DNA of 64,000 nucleotides from Streptococcus parasanguinis. GTDB lineage: Bacteria > Bacillota > Bacilli > Lactobacillales > Streptococcaceae. Every line of letters begins with the position of its first letter. The stretch's first letter is position 1. Location: NCBI RefSeq assembly GCF_019929185.1, contig NZ_JAHZPC010000007.1, positions 1-64,000 of the forward strand, given 5' to 3'. A program made the translations under genes and the position numbers. Under the pieces are notes generated by a model. The model was not told the origin of the DNA, did not search any database, and saw only the letters and a program-made list of their open reading frames with translations. Positions 55,263-64,000 of this stretch are shown here, piece by piece.

Positions 55263-56510
55263 CTACTTTCCTTCCATAAAATAAACAGACTGTAAATTAA
55301 TTGTTTTTGCCACTTCAATAATTTCTTCTCTACTAACCTTATCGATGGACTCTAACCACTCTTCTAAAGAAAGGACTTTCTTTCCTAGGATCGTTTTCAA
55401 ATATTCCCTTTCAATCAAGGTATTTTGCCGATCCTGTGCTAATAAGGTCGTATTCACCAACATTTCTTTTGTCAATTGAAGCTCTGACTCTGTAAACTTG
55501 CCTCGTTTTAAATCATTCAACTGTCTCATAATCAAGGTCATTACTTTCGTACGAGATTCCTTATCAATGCCTGCAAAAACTCTCATGAAGCCTGTAAAAA
55601 TATCAAAATGGCTTGAGATTGTATAAGCAAGGCCTTCTTTCTCACGAATTATTTGAAAAAGTCTCGAATGCGAGAAAGCTCCCAGCATCCCATTTAATAC
55701 AACTAGTGGGATATGGAGAGATTCTCCATACTGGGTAGAAAAATGGTAACCTAATTCTAAAATAGATTGTTGGTTTTGTTTTTGCTCTAACTTTTCTCTA
55801 ACAACATTTGTAAAAGGTTGTTGATAGGTGACAGACAAATTGTTATCACGTGGCTTGAATTCAAACTGGTTCACTCGATCCACAATAGCGACCTCATTAA
55901 AATCGCCTATGAAAAAGAAGTCAATATTATCTAATTGGAGCATCTGGTGAAACTGTGAAAGAGAACTTTGAGCTGTCTCTTGTCTCACTAAATCAACTTT
56001 CCCCAATCTTGACATCCCGATTGTTTCGTCTTCAAAAAATAGTTGATTCAATTGCCCATGTGCATAATAATAAGGCTCTTCAATTTCTGACTCCAAATCG
56101 GAAATTGTATTTTTCTTTTCAACGTCAAATGTATCACTGTCAAAGTGATCTTCTACTACCAAAGGTGAAAAGAAGATAGTTTCTATAATGTCCAAAACTT
56201 CATCAGTAAGAACATTTTTCTTGCTCAAAAAGTCATCGCGCACAAAGGAAATATTCAAATCAACATAATGAACACGCCCCCTCTTAGAGACTGAGGTTGA
56301 CAATTCTACCCCGTATAGACTCGCTAATTTTTCACGGAATAATTGTGAAGTTGGATATTTTTGATTTGCAGTTTCCATCATACAGGCTACTAAAACACGC
56401 GCAGCCACGGTATTTTCATCTAATGGCGATGAAAAACGGACCTTAATTTTATTGGTTTTAAATTTTTTTGATTGAAGAAAGTGAAGATTCACGCCCTTTA
56501 CTAATTCCAT
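55263..56510 (-). CDS. M16-family protein, zinc motif missing (YmfF-like)
   Basis: This 415-residue protein has the M16 fold, but the expected HxxEH is replaced; the corresponding helix reads AARVLVACMMETANQKYP (about 35-52). It retains the C-terminal half with GMLGAFSHSRLFQIIREKEGLAYTISS (about 278-304). Such inactive partners form two-subunit peptidases with an active member, here the next gene. The ATG at 56510 is chosen because GAGG lies six bases upstream; the frame extends seven codons to a TTG. Confidence 0.87.
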   Translation of the reverse strand: MELVKGVNLHFLQSKKFKTNKIKVRFSSPLDENTVAARVLVACMMETANQKYPTSQLFREKLASLYGVELSTSVSKRGRVHYVDLNISFVRDDFLSKKNVLTDEVLDIIETIFFSPLVVEDHFDSDTFDVEKKNTISDLESEIEEPYYYAHGQLNQLFFEDETIGMSRLGKVDLVRQETAQSSLSQFHQMLQLDNIDFFFIGDFNEVAIVDRVNQFEFKPRDNNLSVTYQQPFTNVVREKLEQKQNQQSILELGYHFSTQYGESLHIPLVVLNGMLGAFSHSRLFQIIREKEGLAYTISSHFDIFTGFMRVFAGIDKESRTKVMTLIMRQLNDLKRGKFTESELQLTKEMLVNTTLLAQDRQNTLIEREYLKTILGKKVLSLEEWLESIDKVSREEIIEVAKTINLQSVYFMEGK

Positions 56511-56665
56511 TTTCATCCTCGTTCTACTCAATAGTAACTTTCATTATAACACGAAATCACACTAAAATCCTAATTCAAACTGTGAAAAAGCTCCTCAAAT
56601 CACTCAACATTCTCTACCCTAGAAAAACTAAAAATATGGTATAATAACACGCAAAGAGGTGAACT

Positions 56666-57028
56666 ATGAATTACAAATTATTTGATGACTTTATTACATT
56701 ACAAGCAATCTTAAAAGAACTCGGTATTATACAGAGTGGTGGTGCAATCAAAGCTTTTCTTCAAGAAAAAGAAGTCTTTGTTAATGGTGAATTAGAACAA
56801 CGGAGAGGCCGTAAACTTCGTGTCAATGATCAAATTGACATTCCTGAACTGAGCATGACTATCACCATTCTTGAACCTTCTCAAGAAGAAATAGAAGAGC
56901 ATCTTAAAGAGAAGGAAGAAAAGGAACGTGTTGCTAAACTTGTCAAGCAACTCAATCAACAACAAAAGAAACAACCGACAAAGACTAACAAAAAAGAAAA
57001 AGCAATTCGCTTTCCTGGTATCTCCTAA
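56666..57028 (+). CDS. yaaA: S4-domain protein YaaA
   Basis: This 120-residue protein has an S4-like RNA-binding fold in the first 70 residues ([42 protein letters not shown]) and a highly charged K/E/Q tail. It is the usual gene before recF in Firmicutes. Its stop overlaps the recF ATG by one base (TAATG), so the two are coupled. RNA target unknown. Confidence 0.92.
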   Translation: MNYKLFDDFITLQAILKELGIIQSGGAIKAFLQEKEVFVNGELEQRRGRKLRVNDQIDIPELSMTITILEPSQEEIEEHLKEKEEKERVAKLVKQLNQQQKKQPTKTNKKEKAIRFPGIS

Positions 57029-58122
57029 TGTGGTTAAAACACTTATCCATTCAACATTTTCGTAATTATCAAGAACTTGAAGTCGAGTTTCATCCTGGAT
57101 TAAATATTTTCCTAGGTCAAAATGCTCAAGGAAAGACCAATATTCTCGAATCAATTTATTTTCTAGCTTTAACCAGAAGTCATCGAACACGAAATGATAG
57201 AGATCTCATCTATTTTGAATCCACAGATTTCAAAGTTTCTGGTCAATTACAAAGAGAAACTGGTCCCCTTCCATTAGAAATTTCCTTGACACCAAAAGGT
57301 CGGATAACTAAGGTAAATCATTTGAAACAAGCCAAATTATCGAACTATATTGGCCATATGAATGTTGTCCTTTTCGCACCCGAAGATTTGCAACTGATCA
57401 AAGGATCACCTGCAGGGCGTCGAAAGTTTATTGACATTGAATTAGGTCAGATGAAACCTCTCTACTTATCTGACTTATCTCAATACAACCATGTACTGAA
57501 ACAAAGAAATAGTTATCTAAAAAATTCGGAAAAAATTGATGCTACATTTTTGGAGGTCTTAGATTCACAACTAGCTAGTTTTGGAAGTCGCGTCATCCAT
57601 CATCGGCTTGAGTTTATTAAAAAATTAGAAGCTAAAGCAAAAGAAAAACATACTCGACTTTCTGACAACAAAGAAAACCTATCAATTCAATATCAGTCAA
57701 CTGCTTTTTCTGAAGAAGGAAATGATATAGAAGAGCAGTTTCTCTCTATGTTGGAAAAAAACCGTCAGAAGGATATTTTTAGGAAAACAACAAGTATTGG
57801 GCCTCACAGGGATGATTTGGCATTTTTTATCAATAATATGAATGCTACCTTTGGTAGTCAAGGCCAGCATCGAAGTGTTGTTCTCTCTCTAAAATTAGCA
57901 GAAATCGAATTGATGGAAGAAATCACAAGAGAAAAGCCTATTTTATTACTTGACGATGTCATGAGCGAACTTGACAATTATCGTCAACTTCAACTACTTG
58001 AAACTATCTCTAATAATATTCAAACATTTATTACAACGACCACTCTTGATCATTTAAAAGAACTGCCTGAAGAGTTGAAAATTTTCACTGTTCAAGCCGG
58101 TCATATCAAAACAGCATCTTAA
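57028..58122 (+). CDS. recF: DNA replication and repair protein RecF
   Basis: This 364-residue SMC-like ATPase loads RecA at gapped DNA. Walker [10 protein letters not shown] (about 30-38), signature [16 protein letters not shown] (about 273-288) and Walker [14 protein letters not shown] (about 308-320) are present. Length is normal. In streptococci recF sits near, but not within, the dnaA-dnaN cluster, as here. Confidence 0.97.
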   Translation: MWLKHLSIQHFRNYQELEVEFHPGLNIFLGQNAQGKTNILESIYFLALTRSHRTRNDRDLIYFESTDFKVSGQLQRETGPLPLEISLTPKGRITKVNHLKQAKLSNYIGHMNVVLFAPEDLQLIKGSPAGRRKFIDIELGQMKPLYLSDLSQYNHVLKQRNSYLKNSEKIDATFLEVLDSQLASFGSRVIHHRLEFIKKLEAKAKEKHTRLSDNKENLSIQYQSTAFSEEGNDIEEQFLSMLEKNRQKDIFRKTTSIGPHRDDLAFFINNMNATFGSQGQHRSVVLSLKLAEIELMEEITREKPILLLDDVMSELDNYRQLQLLETISNNIQTFITTTTLDHLKELPEELKIFTVQAGHIKTAS

Positions 58123-58143
58123 CAATACTGTCAAGATGCTGTT
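58110..58143 (+). terminator. recF terminator
   Basis: AACAGCATCTT (58110-58120) pairs perfectly with AAGATGCTGTT (58133-58143), followed by GTTTTTA. A TTTACA-AAAG-TGTAAA dyad (58151-58166) comes next and may end guaB transcription from the other side. Confidence 0.92.
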
Positions 58144-58150
58144 GTTTTTA

Positions 58151-58166
58151 TTTACAAAAGTGTAAA
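58151..58166 (-). terminator. TTTACA-N4-TGTAAA dyad, possible guaB terminator
   Basis: TTTACA-AAAG-TGTAAA forms a six-base dyad one base past the guaB stop. On the minus strand the sequence after it is TAAAAACAAC, not a T-run, so terminator function is doubtful. The motif recurs elsewhere in the window. Confidence 0.35.
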
Positions 58167-58167
58167 T

Positions 58168-59670
<1,503 letters not shown>

Positions 59671-59791
59671 TTATTTGAGCAAGGCTCGAATTTTTATTGT
59701 TAATATCATACCATTCTATGGCAATTTGTCAATCATTTATTGGTAAATTATCAATGAACAGTAAGAAATGTTCGCTTTTAATGAAGTCGTT

Positions 59792-60820
59792 TTATTTTTT
59801 AAAATAGGTAATTCCCATCGCTGATTTTACTTCATCCAATGTTTGAGCAGCTACATTTCGAGCACGCTCACTTCCTTTTTCAAGAATAGAGTAGACCTCA
59901 CCCATATCCTTTGCAAATTCAAGGCGTCTTTCACGAATTGGTCTTAATTCACGATCTAAAATTTCTAAAAGATATCGTTTGGTCTTTACATCACCAAGTC
60001 CACCACGTTGATAATGTTCTTTCATTTCTGCAATTTCAGCTGAATCTTCTGGACGGCCAAATACATCCAGGTAATGAAACACCATATTGCCTTCGATTTT
60101 TCCTGGATCCTCTACTTTAATATGATCCGGATCGGTATACATACTCATCACTTTTTTCTTTAAAGTATCTGCATCATCAGCTAGGTAAATTCCATTATTC
60201 AATGATTTAGACATTTTAGCATTTCCATCTAAACCAGGTAAGCGCCCCGCTGCTTCATTTTCAGGATAAATTCCTTCCGGTTCCACCAAAGTATCTGTGT
60301 TGTATGCATGATTAAAGGAACGAACAATCTCACGAGTTTGCTCAATCATAGGCTTTTGATCATTTCCTACTGGAACAAAATTCGCTTTAAATGCTGTGAT
60401 ATCGGCTGCTTGTGAAATAGGGTATACCAAAAATCCTGTTGGAATACTCTCACCAAAACCTTTTTGAGAAATCTCGGTTTTTACAGTTGGATTCCTTTCA
60501 AGTCGCGCCAAAGATACTAGATTCATGTAATACATGGTCAATTCCGCTAATTCAGGAATCTGACTTTGAATGAAAATCGTAACTTTTTCAGGATCTAGTC
60601 CAGCTGCCAGATAATCCAAAGCAACATTACCAATAGATTCTACAATCGTTTTTGGATCTTTTGCATGGTCTGTCAAAGCTTGCTGGTCTGCTAGGAAAAC
60701 AAACATATTATACTCATCTTTATTTTGCAACAAGACGCGATTTTTTAAAGAACCAACATAGTGGCCAATATGGAGTTTTCCTGTCGGTCTATCTCCTGTC
60801 AGAATGATGGGTTTTGTCAT
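59792..60820 (-). CDS. trpS: Tryptophanyl-tRNA synthetase
   Basis: This 342-residue class I synthetase has the HIGH-type motif [11 protein letters not shown] (about 13-23) and KMSKS in [11 protein letters not shown] (about 198-208). The ATG at 60820 follows AAGGAGAAG. The longer frame from 60850 is rejected because it would start in the promoter: a minus-strand TATAAT lies at 60850-60855. No T-box is visible. It is divergent from the ABC-F gene across a large inverted repeat. Confidence 0.97.
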   Translation of the reverse strand: MTKPIILTGDRPTGKLHIGHYVGSLKNRVLLQNKDEYNMFVFLADQQALTDHAKDPKTIVESIGNVALDYLAAGLDPEKVTIFIQSQIPELAELTMYYMNLVSLARLERNPTVKTEISQKGFGESIPTGFLVYPISQAADITAFKANFVPVGNDQKPMIEQTREIVRSFNHAYNTDTLVEPEGIYPENEAAGRLPGLDGNAKMSKSLNNGIYLADDADTLKKKVMSMYTDPDHIKVEDPGKIEGNMVFHYLDVFGRPEDSAEIAEMKEHYQRGGLGDVKTKRYLLEILDRELRPIRERRLEFAKDMGEVYSILEKGSERARNVAAQTLDEVKSAMGITYFKK

Positions 60821-60917
60821 ACTCTTCTCCTTAATCGTTATCCCTATCATTATAGCACTTTCTAGTTGAAAATGTTAGTCTATCCTCTATGTTTGTAAGG
60901 AATTAACACTTTACTAA

Positions 60918-60960
60918 ACTGTCAATTTCGTTTACATCATTGTAAAAACAAATTGACAGT
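60918..60960. promoter_or_regulatory. 43-bp nested inverted repeat between trpS and the ABC-F gene
   Basis: ACTGTCAATTT (60918-60928) pairs perfectly with AAATTGACAGT (60950-60960). Inside it, TTTACA (60931-60936) pairs with TGTAAA (60941-60946) around TCAT. It lies upstream of the ABC-F promoter and of the trpS promoter, so it is more likely an operator or cruciform than an RNA element, unless transcription starts further out. Confidence 0.7.
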
Positions 60961-60967
60961 AAAAAAG

Positions 60968-60996
60968 TTGAATTTTCCCCTATTTTCTAGTAAAAT
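60968..60996 (+). promoter_or_regulatory. Promoter of the ABC-F gene
   Basis: TTGAAT (60968-60973) and TAAAAT (60991-60996) are separated by 17 bp. The start of transcription would be near 61003, with AGAGGAG before the TTG start codon. The -35 lies eight bases from the nested inverted repeat. Confidence 0.65.
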
Positions 60997-61025
60997 GAAG
61001 ACATTATAGAAAGAGGAGAAAATCA

Positions 61026-62651
61026 TTGCTTACAGTATCAGACGTCTCACTACGTTTTAGTGATCGAAAATTGTTTGACGATGTCAATATCAACTTTACA
61101 GAAGGAAATACATACGGTCTCATCGGTGCCAACGGTGCTGGAAAGTCAACCTTTTTAAAAATTTTAGCTGGAGATATTGAACCAACAACTGGTCATATTT
61201 CTCTTGGCCCTGATGAACGTTTGTCTGTTTTGCGTCAAAATCACTTTGACTACGAAGACGAGCGGGTCATCGATGTTGTCATTATGGGAAATGAAAAGCT
61301 CTACAACATTATGAAAGAAAAAAATGCTATCTACATGAAAGAAGATTTCTCTGATGAAGATGGTGTCCGTGCAGCTGAACTTGAAGGTGAATTTGCCGAA
61401 CTTGGTGGATGGGAAGCAGAAAGTGAAGCATCTCAATTGCTTCAAAATCTAAATATTTCAGAAGACCTTCATTATCAAACTATGAGCGAGTTAGCCAATG
61501 GGGATAAAGTGAAAGTTCTCTTAGCTAAAGCCCTTTTTGGTAAACCAGATGTCCTTCTTTTGGACGAGCCGACCAATGGATTGGATATTCAATCCATTAC
61601 CTGGTTAGAAGATTTTCTGATTGATTTTGAAAATACGGTTATCGTTGTATCCCATGACCGCCACTTTTTGAATAAAGTCTGCACCCATATGGCGGATCTC
61701 GACTTTGGAAAAATCAAACTTTACGTCGGGAACTATGATTTCTGGAAAGAATCTTCTGAACTTGCAGCAAAATTACAAGCAGATAGAAATGCAAAAGCTG
61801 AAGAAAAAATTAAACAATTACAAGAGTTTGTCGCACGTTTCTCAGCCAACGCTTCAAAATCAAAACAAGCAACTTCGCGTAAAAAAATGCTTGACAAGAT
61901 TGAACTTGAAGAAATTGTTCCATCTAGTCGGAAGTACCCATTCATCAACTTTAAGGCAGAACGAGAAATTGGTAACGATCTCTTGACAGTTGAAAATCTT
62001 TCTGTCAAGATTGATGGAGAAACCATCCTTGACAATATCAGCTTTATCTTACGTCCTGGTGACAAAACCGCCCTTATCGGACAGAACGATATTCAAACAA
62101 CCGCTTTGATCCGTGCATTGATGGATGATATTGAATATGAAGGAACTGTCAAGTGGGGAGTTACAACTAGTCGATCATATCTACCAAAAGACAACAGTCG
62201 TGATTTTGCAGGTGGTGAAAGTATTCTCGATTGGCTTCGTCAATTTGCAAGTAAAGAAGAAGATGACAATACTTTCCTTCGTGGTTTCTTAGGACGTATG
62301 CTCTTTTCGGGTGACGAAGTTAACAAGTCTGTCAACGTCTTGTCAGGGGGAGAAAAAGTTCGTGTCATGTTGTCTAAATTGATGCTCCTCAAGTCAAATG
62401 TTCTTGTACTGGATGATCCAACCAATCACTTGGATTTGGAGTCTATCTCAAGTTTGAATGATGGATTGAAGAATTTTAAAGAATCGATTATCTTTGCCAG
62501 CCATGACCACGAATTCATTCAAACACTCGCCAACCATATTATCGTTCTTTCAAAAAACGGCGTAATCGATCGTATTGATGAAACCTATGATGAGTTTCTT
62601 GAAAATGAAGAAGTTCAAGCAAAAGTGAAAGAACTTTGGAGCCAATCATAA
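61026..62651 (+). CDS. ABC-F family ATPase
   Basis: This 541-residue protein has two ABC domains and no membrane segments, as in ribosome-associated ABC-F proteins (YbiT-like). Domain 1 has Walker A GANGAGKST (about 34-42), signature LANGDKVKV and Walker B LLLDEPTNGLD. The linker (about 245-300) is charged. In domain 2 Walker A is replaced by GQNDIQTT (about 352-359) and the catalytic Glu by Asp (VLDDPTNHLD, about 462-471), while the signature LSGGEKVRV remains. The start is TTG with AGAGGAG upstream. Likely a translation factor; an antibiotic role is not indicated. Confidence 0.92.
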   Translation: MLTVSDVSLRFSDRKLFDDVNINFTEGNTYGLIGANGAGKSTFLKILAGDIEPTTGHISLGPDERLSVLRQNHFDYEDERVIDVVIMGNEKLYNIMKEKNAIYMKEDFSDEDGVRAAELEGEFAELGGWEAESEASQLLQNLNISEDLHYQTMSELANGDKVKVLLAKALFGKPDVLLLDEPTNGLDIQSITWLEDFLIDFENTVIVVSHDRHFLNKVCTHMADLDFGKIKLYVGNYDFWKESSELAAKLQADRNAKAEEKIKQLQEFVARFSANASKSKQATSRKKMLDKIELEEIVPSSRKYPFINFKAEREIGNDLLTVENLSVKIDGETILDNISFILRPGDKTALIGQNDIQTTALIRALMDDIEYEGTVKWGVTTSRSYLPKDNSRDFAGGESILDWLRQFASKEEDDNTFLRGFLGRMLFSGDEVNKSVNVLSGGEKVRVMLSKLMLLKSNVLVLDDPTNHLDLESISSLNDGLKNFKESIIFASHDHEFIQTLANHIIVLSKNGVIDRIDETYDEFLENEEVQAKVKELWSQS

Positions 62652-62655
62652 AAAT

Positions 62656-62688
62656 AAAGAGCCCTGAAATCATTATTTCAGGCTCTTT
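62656..62688 (+). terminator. Terminator of the ABC-F gene
   Basis: AAAGAGCC (62656-62663) and TGAAAT pair with ATTTCA and GGCTCTTT (62681-62688) with one bulged C. The T-run is short. The next gene starts 12 bases later, so readthrough is possible. Confidence 0.75.
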
Positions 62689-62700
62689 CAGTAGAAATAT

Positions 62701-64000
62701 ATGAATAAAACAAAGCTAAAAACATCCCTTTTTATAGTATCTTCTTTCCTGATTCCGGCTATCATGATGTTCTTTATTTACCTCTCACAAGGAATCTACT
62801 GGAACAGTGATACATCCCCCTTATTAGGAGATGGTTATCATCAGTATGTCATTTTTGATACCACACTTCGAAATATTTTACACGGGACAGATAGCCTATT
62901 TTACAGTTTTCAAAGTGGATTAGGCATTAATTTCTATGCACTCAGTAGTTATTATCTAGGAAGTTTCTTTTCTCCTCTTGTCTACTTCTTTAATGCACAA
63001 TCCATGCCAGATGCTGTTTACCTCATCACTCTTCTTAAATTTGGAGCTATTGGCTTAAGCACTTATATTAGTTTACATGGAATGTTTTCTAAAATTCCTA
63101 GATCCCTGGTTCTTACCCTTTCAACATCATTTGCTCTTATGAGCTTTGCTATCAGCCAAATTGAAATTAAAACTTGGCTAGATGTTTTTATCCTAGCACC
63201 ATTAATTCTTTATGGATTTAAAAAACTCATTTACAATGAGGGAGAGATTCTCTACTTTATCAGCTTAACCAGCTTGTTTATCCAAAATTATTATTTTGGG
63301 TTTATGATGTCTATTTTTCTTATTTTATGGTACTTGACACAACTGTCATGGGACATCAAAGGAATTGGAAAACGCTTCTTTCATTTTGTGATTGTATCTC
63401 TTTTATCAGTTATAACAAGCCTTGTGATGTTATTTCCAACCTTCTTAGATTTACGCACTCATGGAGAAAGTTTTTCAAAGGTTGACAGTATCTTTACAGA
63501 AAAAAGTTGGTATCTTGACGTATTTGCAAAAAATTTCATTGGAAGTTTTGACACTACTAAATATGGATCAATTCCAATGATCTACGTGGGATTATTTCCA
63601 CTTCTTTTAGCGATTACCTTTTTCTTTGTAAAGTCGATCAAGTTTCACGTGAAACTTTCTTACTTTATACTCTTGACCATTCTTATTTTGAGTTTTCGTT
63701 TTCAATTATTAGATCTCCTTTGGCAAGGTATGCACGCGCCGAATATGTTTCTTCATCGATACTCTTGGATCTTTTCTTTGACGATTATTCTGATGGCAGG
63801 AGAAGTACTAAATCGAATAGAGGAGATCACTTGGATTCGTTTTAGTCTTGCTAATTTCCTCCTTATTCTAGGATTTGGAGCAACTGTCCTTTACAGCAGT
63901 CACTATAAATTTTTAGATGCTGTCAATTTTATTGTTACTTTTGAATTTTTAATTGCTTTCTATTTGGTCTGTTTAGGGTTTATCCTAAAAAAGATACCGC
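62701..64000 (+). CDS. YfhO family membrane protein, truncated by the window end
   Basis: The first 433 codons of a large polytopic membrane protein begin MNKTKLKTSLFIVSSFLIP and have no stop before the window edge. The region with GDGYHQYVIFDTTLRNILHG (residues about 42-61) and SGLGINFYALSSYYLGSFFSPLVYFF (about 74-99) matches YfhO-type proteins, which are glycosyltransferase-like and linked to lipoteichoic acid glycosylation in other Firmicutes. At least ten hydrophobic segments are seen. No clear ribosome site precedes the ATG. A parS palindrome lies inside at 63642-63655. Confidence 0.85.
   Translation, partial: MNKTKLKTSLFIVSSFLIPAIMMFFIYLSQGIYWNSDTSPLLGDGYHQYVIFDTTLRNILHGTDSLFYSFQSGLGINFYALSSYYLGSFFSPLVYFFNAQSMPDAVYLITLLKFGAIGLSTYISLHGMFSKIPRSLVLTLSTSFALMSFAISQIEIKTWLDVFILAPLILYGFKKLIYNEGEILYFISLTSLFIQNYYFGFMMSIFLILWYLTQLSWDIKGIGKRFFHFVIVSLLSVITSLVMLFPTFLDLRTHGESFSKVDSIFTEKSWYLDVFAKNFIGSFDTTKYGSIPMIYVGLFPLLLAITFFFVKSIKFHVKLSYFILLTILILSFRFQLLDLLWQGMHAPNMFLHRYSWIFSLTIILMAGEVLNRIEEITWIRFSLANFLLILGFGATVLYSSHYKFLDAVNFIVTFEFLIAFYLVCLGFILKKIP
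63641..63656. other. parS-like ParB site inside the yfhO-like gene
   Basis: The perfect palindrome GTTTCACGTGAAAC (63642-63655), in context AGTTTCACGTGAAACT, has the same 14-bp core as the site in ecfA1 10.8 kb away. It encodes part of KFHVKLS. Two such exact copies are far more than chance would give and fit the approach to oriC. Confidence 0.85.

Overview
This window is chromosomal DNA from a low-GC streptococcus, most likely an oral species of the sanguinis/parasanguinis/mitis type. The basis is an antigen I/II-like LPxTG adhesin with a YSIRK-type signal, the malPQ/malXCDAR locus, the dlt operon, two LysM wall proteins of the pneumococcal type, and the order yaaA-recF-guaB-trpS, which in streptococci lies close to oriC. 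The right end is probably the origin-proximal end. I see no prophage, IS element, CRISPR array, rRNA or tRNA gene.

Layout. 0-1.5 kb: nrdI and a small membrane protein beside a repeat-type hairpin. 1.5-5.3 kb: a large surface adhesin with a GbpC/Spa domain but without the usual C1-C3 domains. 6-17.8 kb: a maltodextrin locus, with malP-malQ divergent from malX-malC-malD-malA-malR and an intracellular type I pullulanase, sharing MalR/CcpA-type operators. 17.8-21 kb: a YitT protein, aspS, a small membrane protein and a cluster of four DnaA boxes. 21-25.7 kb: the dlt operon, including the 42-residue DltX. 25.8-30.9 kb: an S41 peptidase, then a VTC-domain protein and a DUF4956 membrane protein divergent from a Cthe_2159-type lipoprotein, and a second lipoprotein. 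31-34.4 kb: a YhgE/Pip membrane protein and its divergent TetR regulator. 34.6-38.1 kb: rpsD with a structured leader, then a ThiXYZ-type ABC transporter behind a TPP riboswitch. 38.2-46.5 kb: veg, dnaB, rplI, gdpP, mnmG, a Nudix protein, an SseB-like protein and mnmA. 46.7-50.4 kb: two LysM wall proteins flanking the serine dehydratase genes and a HAD phosphatase. 50.5-56.5 kb: ecfT-ecfA2-ecfA1, pgsA, a short RodZ-like protein and an M16 peptidase pair. 56.7-64 kb: yaaA-recF, guaB, trpS, an ABC-F protein and a truncated YfhO gene.

How the genes work together. The mal locus takes up maltodextrins (MalXCD) and breaks them down inside the cell (MalQ, MalP, pullulanase) under MalR. dltXABCD D-alanylates teichoic acids. 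The VTC/DUF4956/beta-helix lipoprotein group looks like an uncharacterised envelope or anionic-polymer system. Its shared promoter region is unusual: two mirror-image arrays of four hexamers at 11-bp spacing, each ending exactly 10 bp from a -10 box. I regard this as the best candidate for something undescribed. Other notable signals are the DnaA-box cluster beside dlt, two exact parS palindromes inside ecfA1 and the yfhO-like gene, an exact CiaR-type direct repeat before sdaAB, recurring TTTACA-N4-TGTAAA dyads, and an ABC-F protein whose second ATP site is degenerate.
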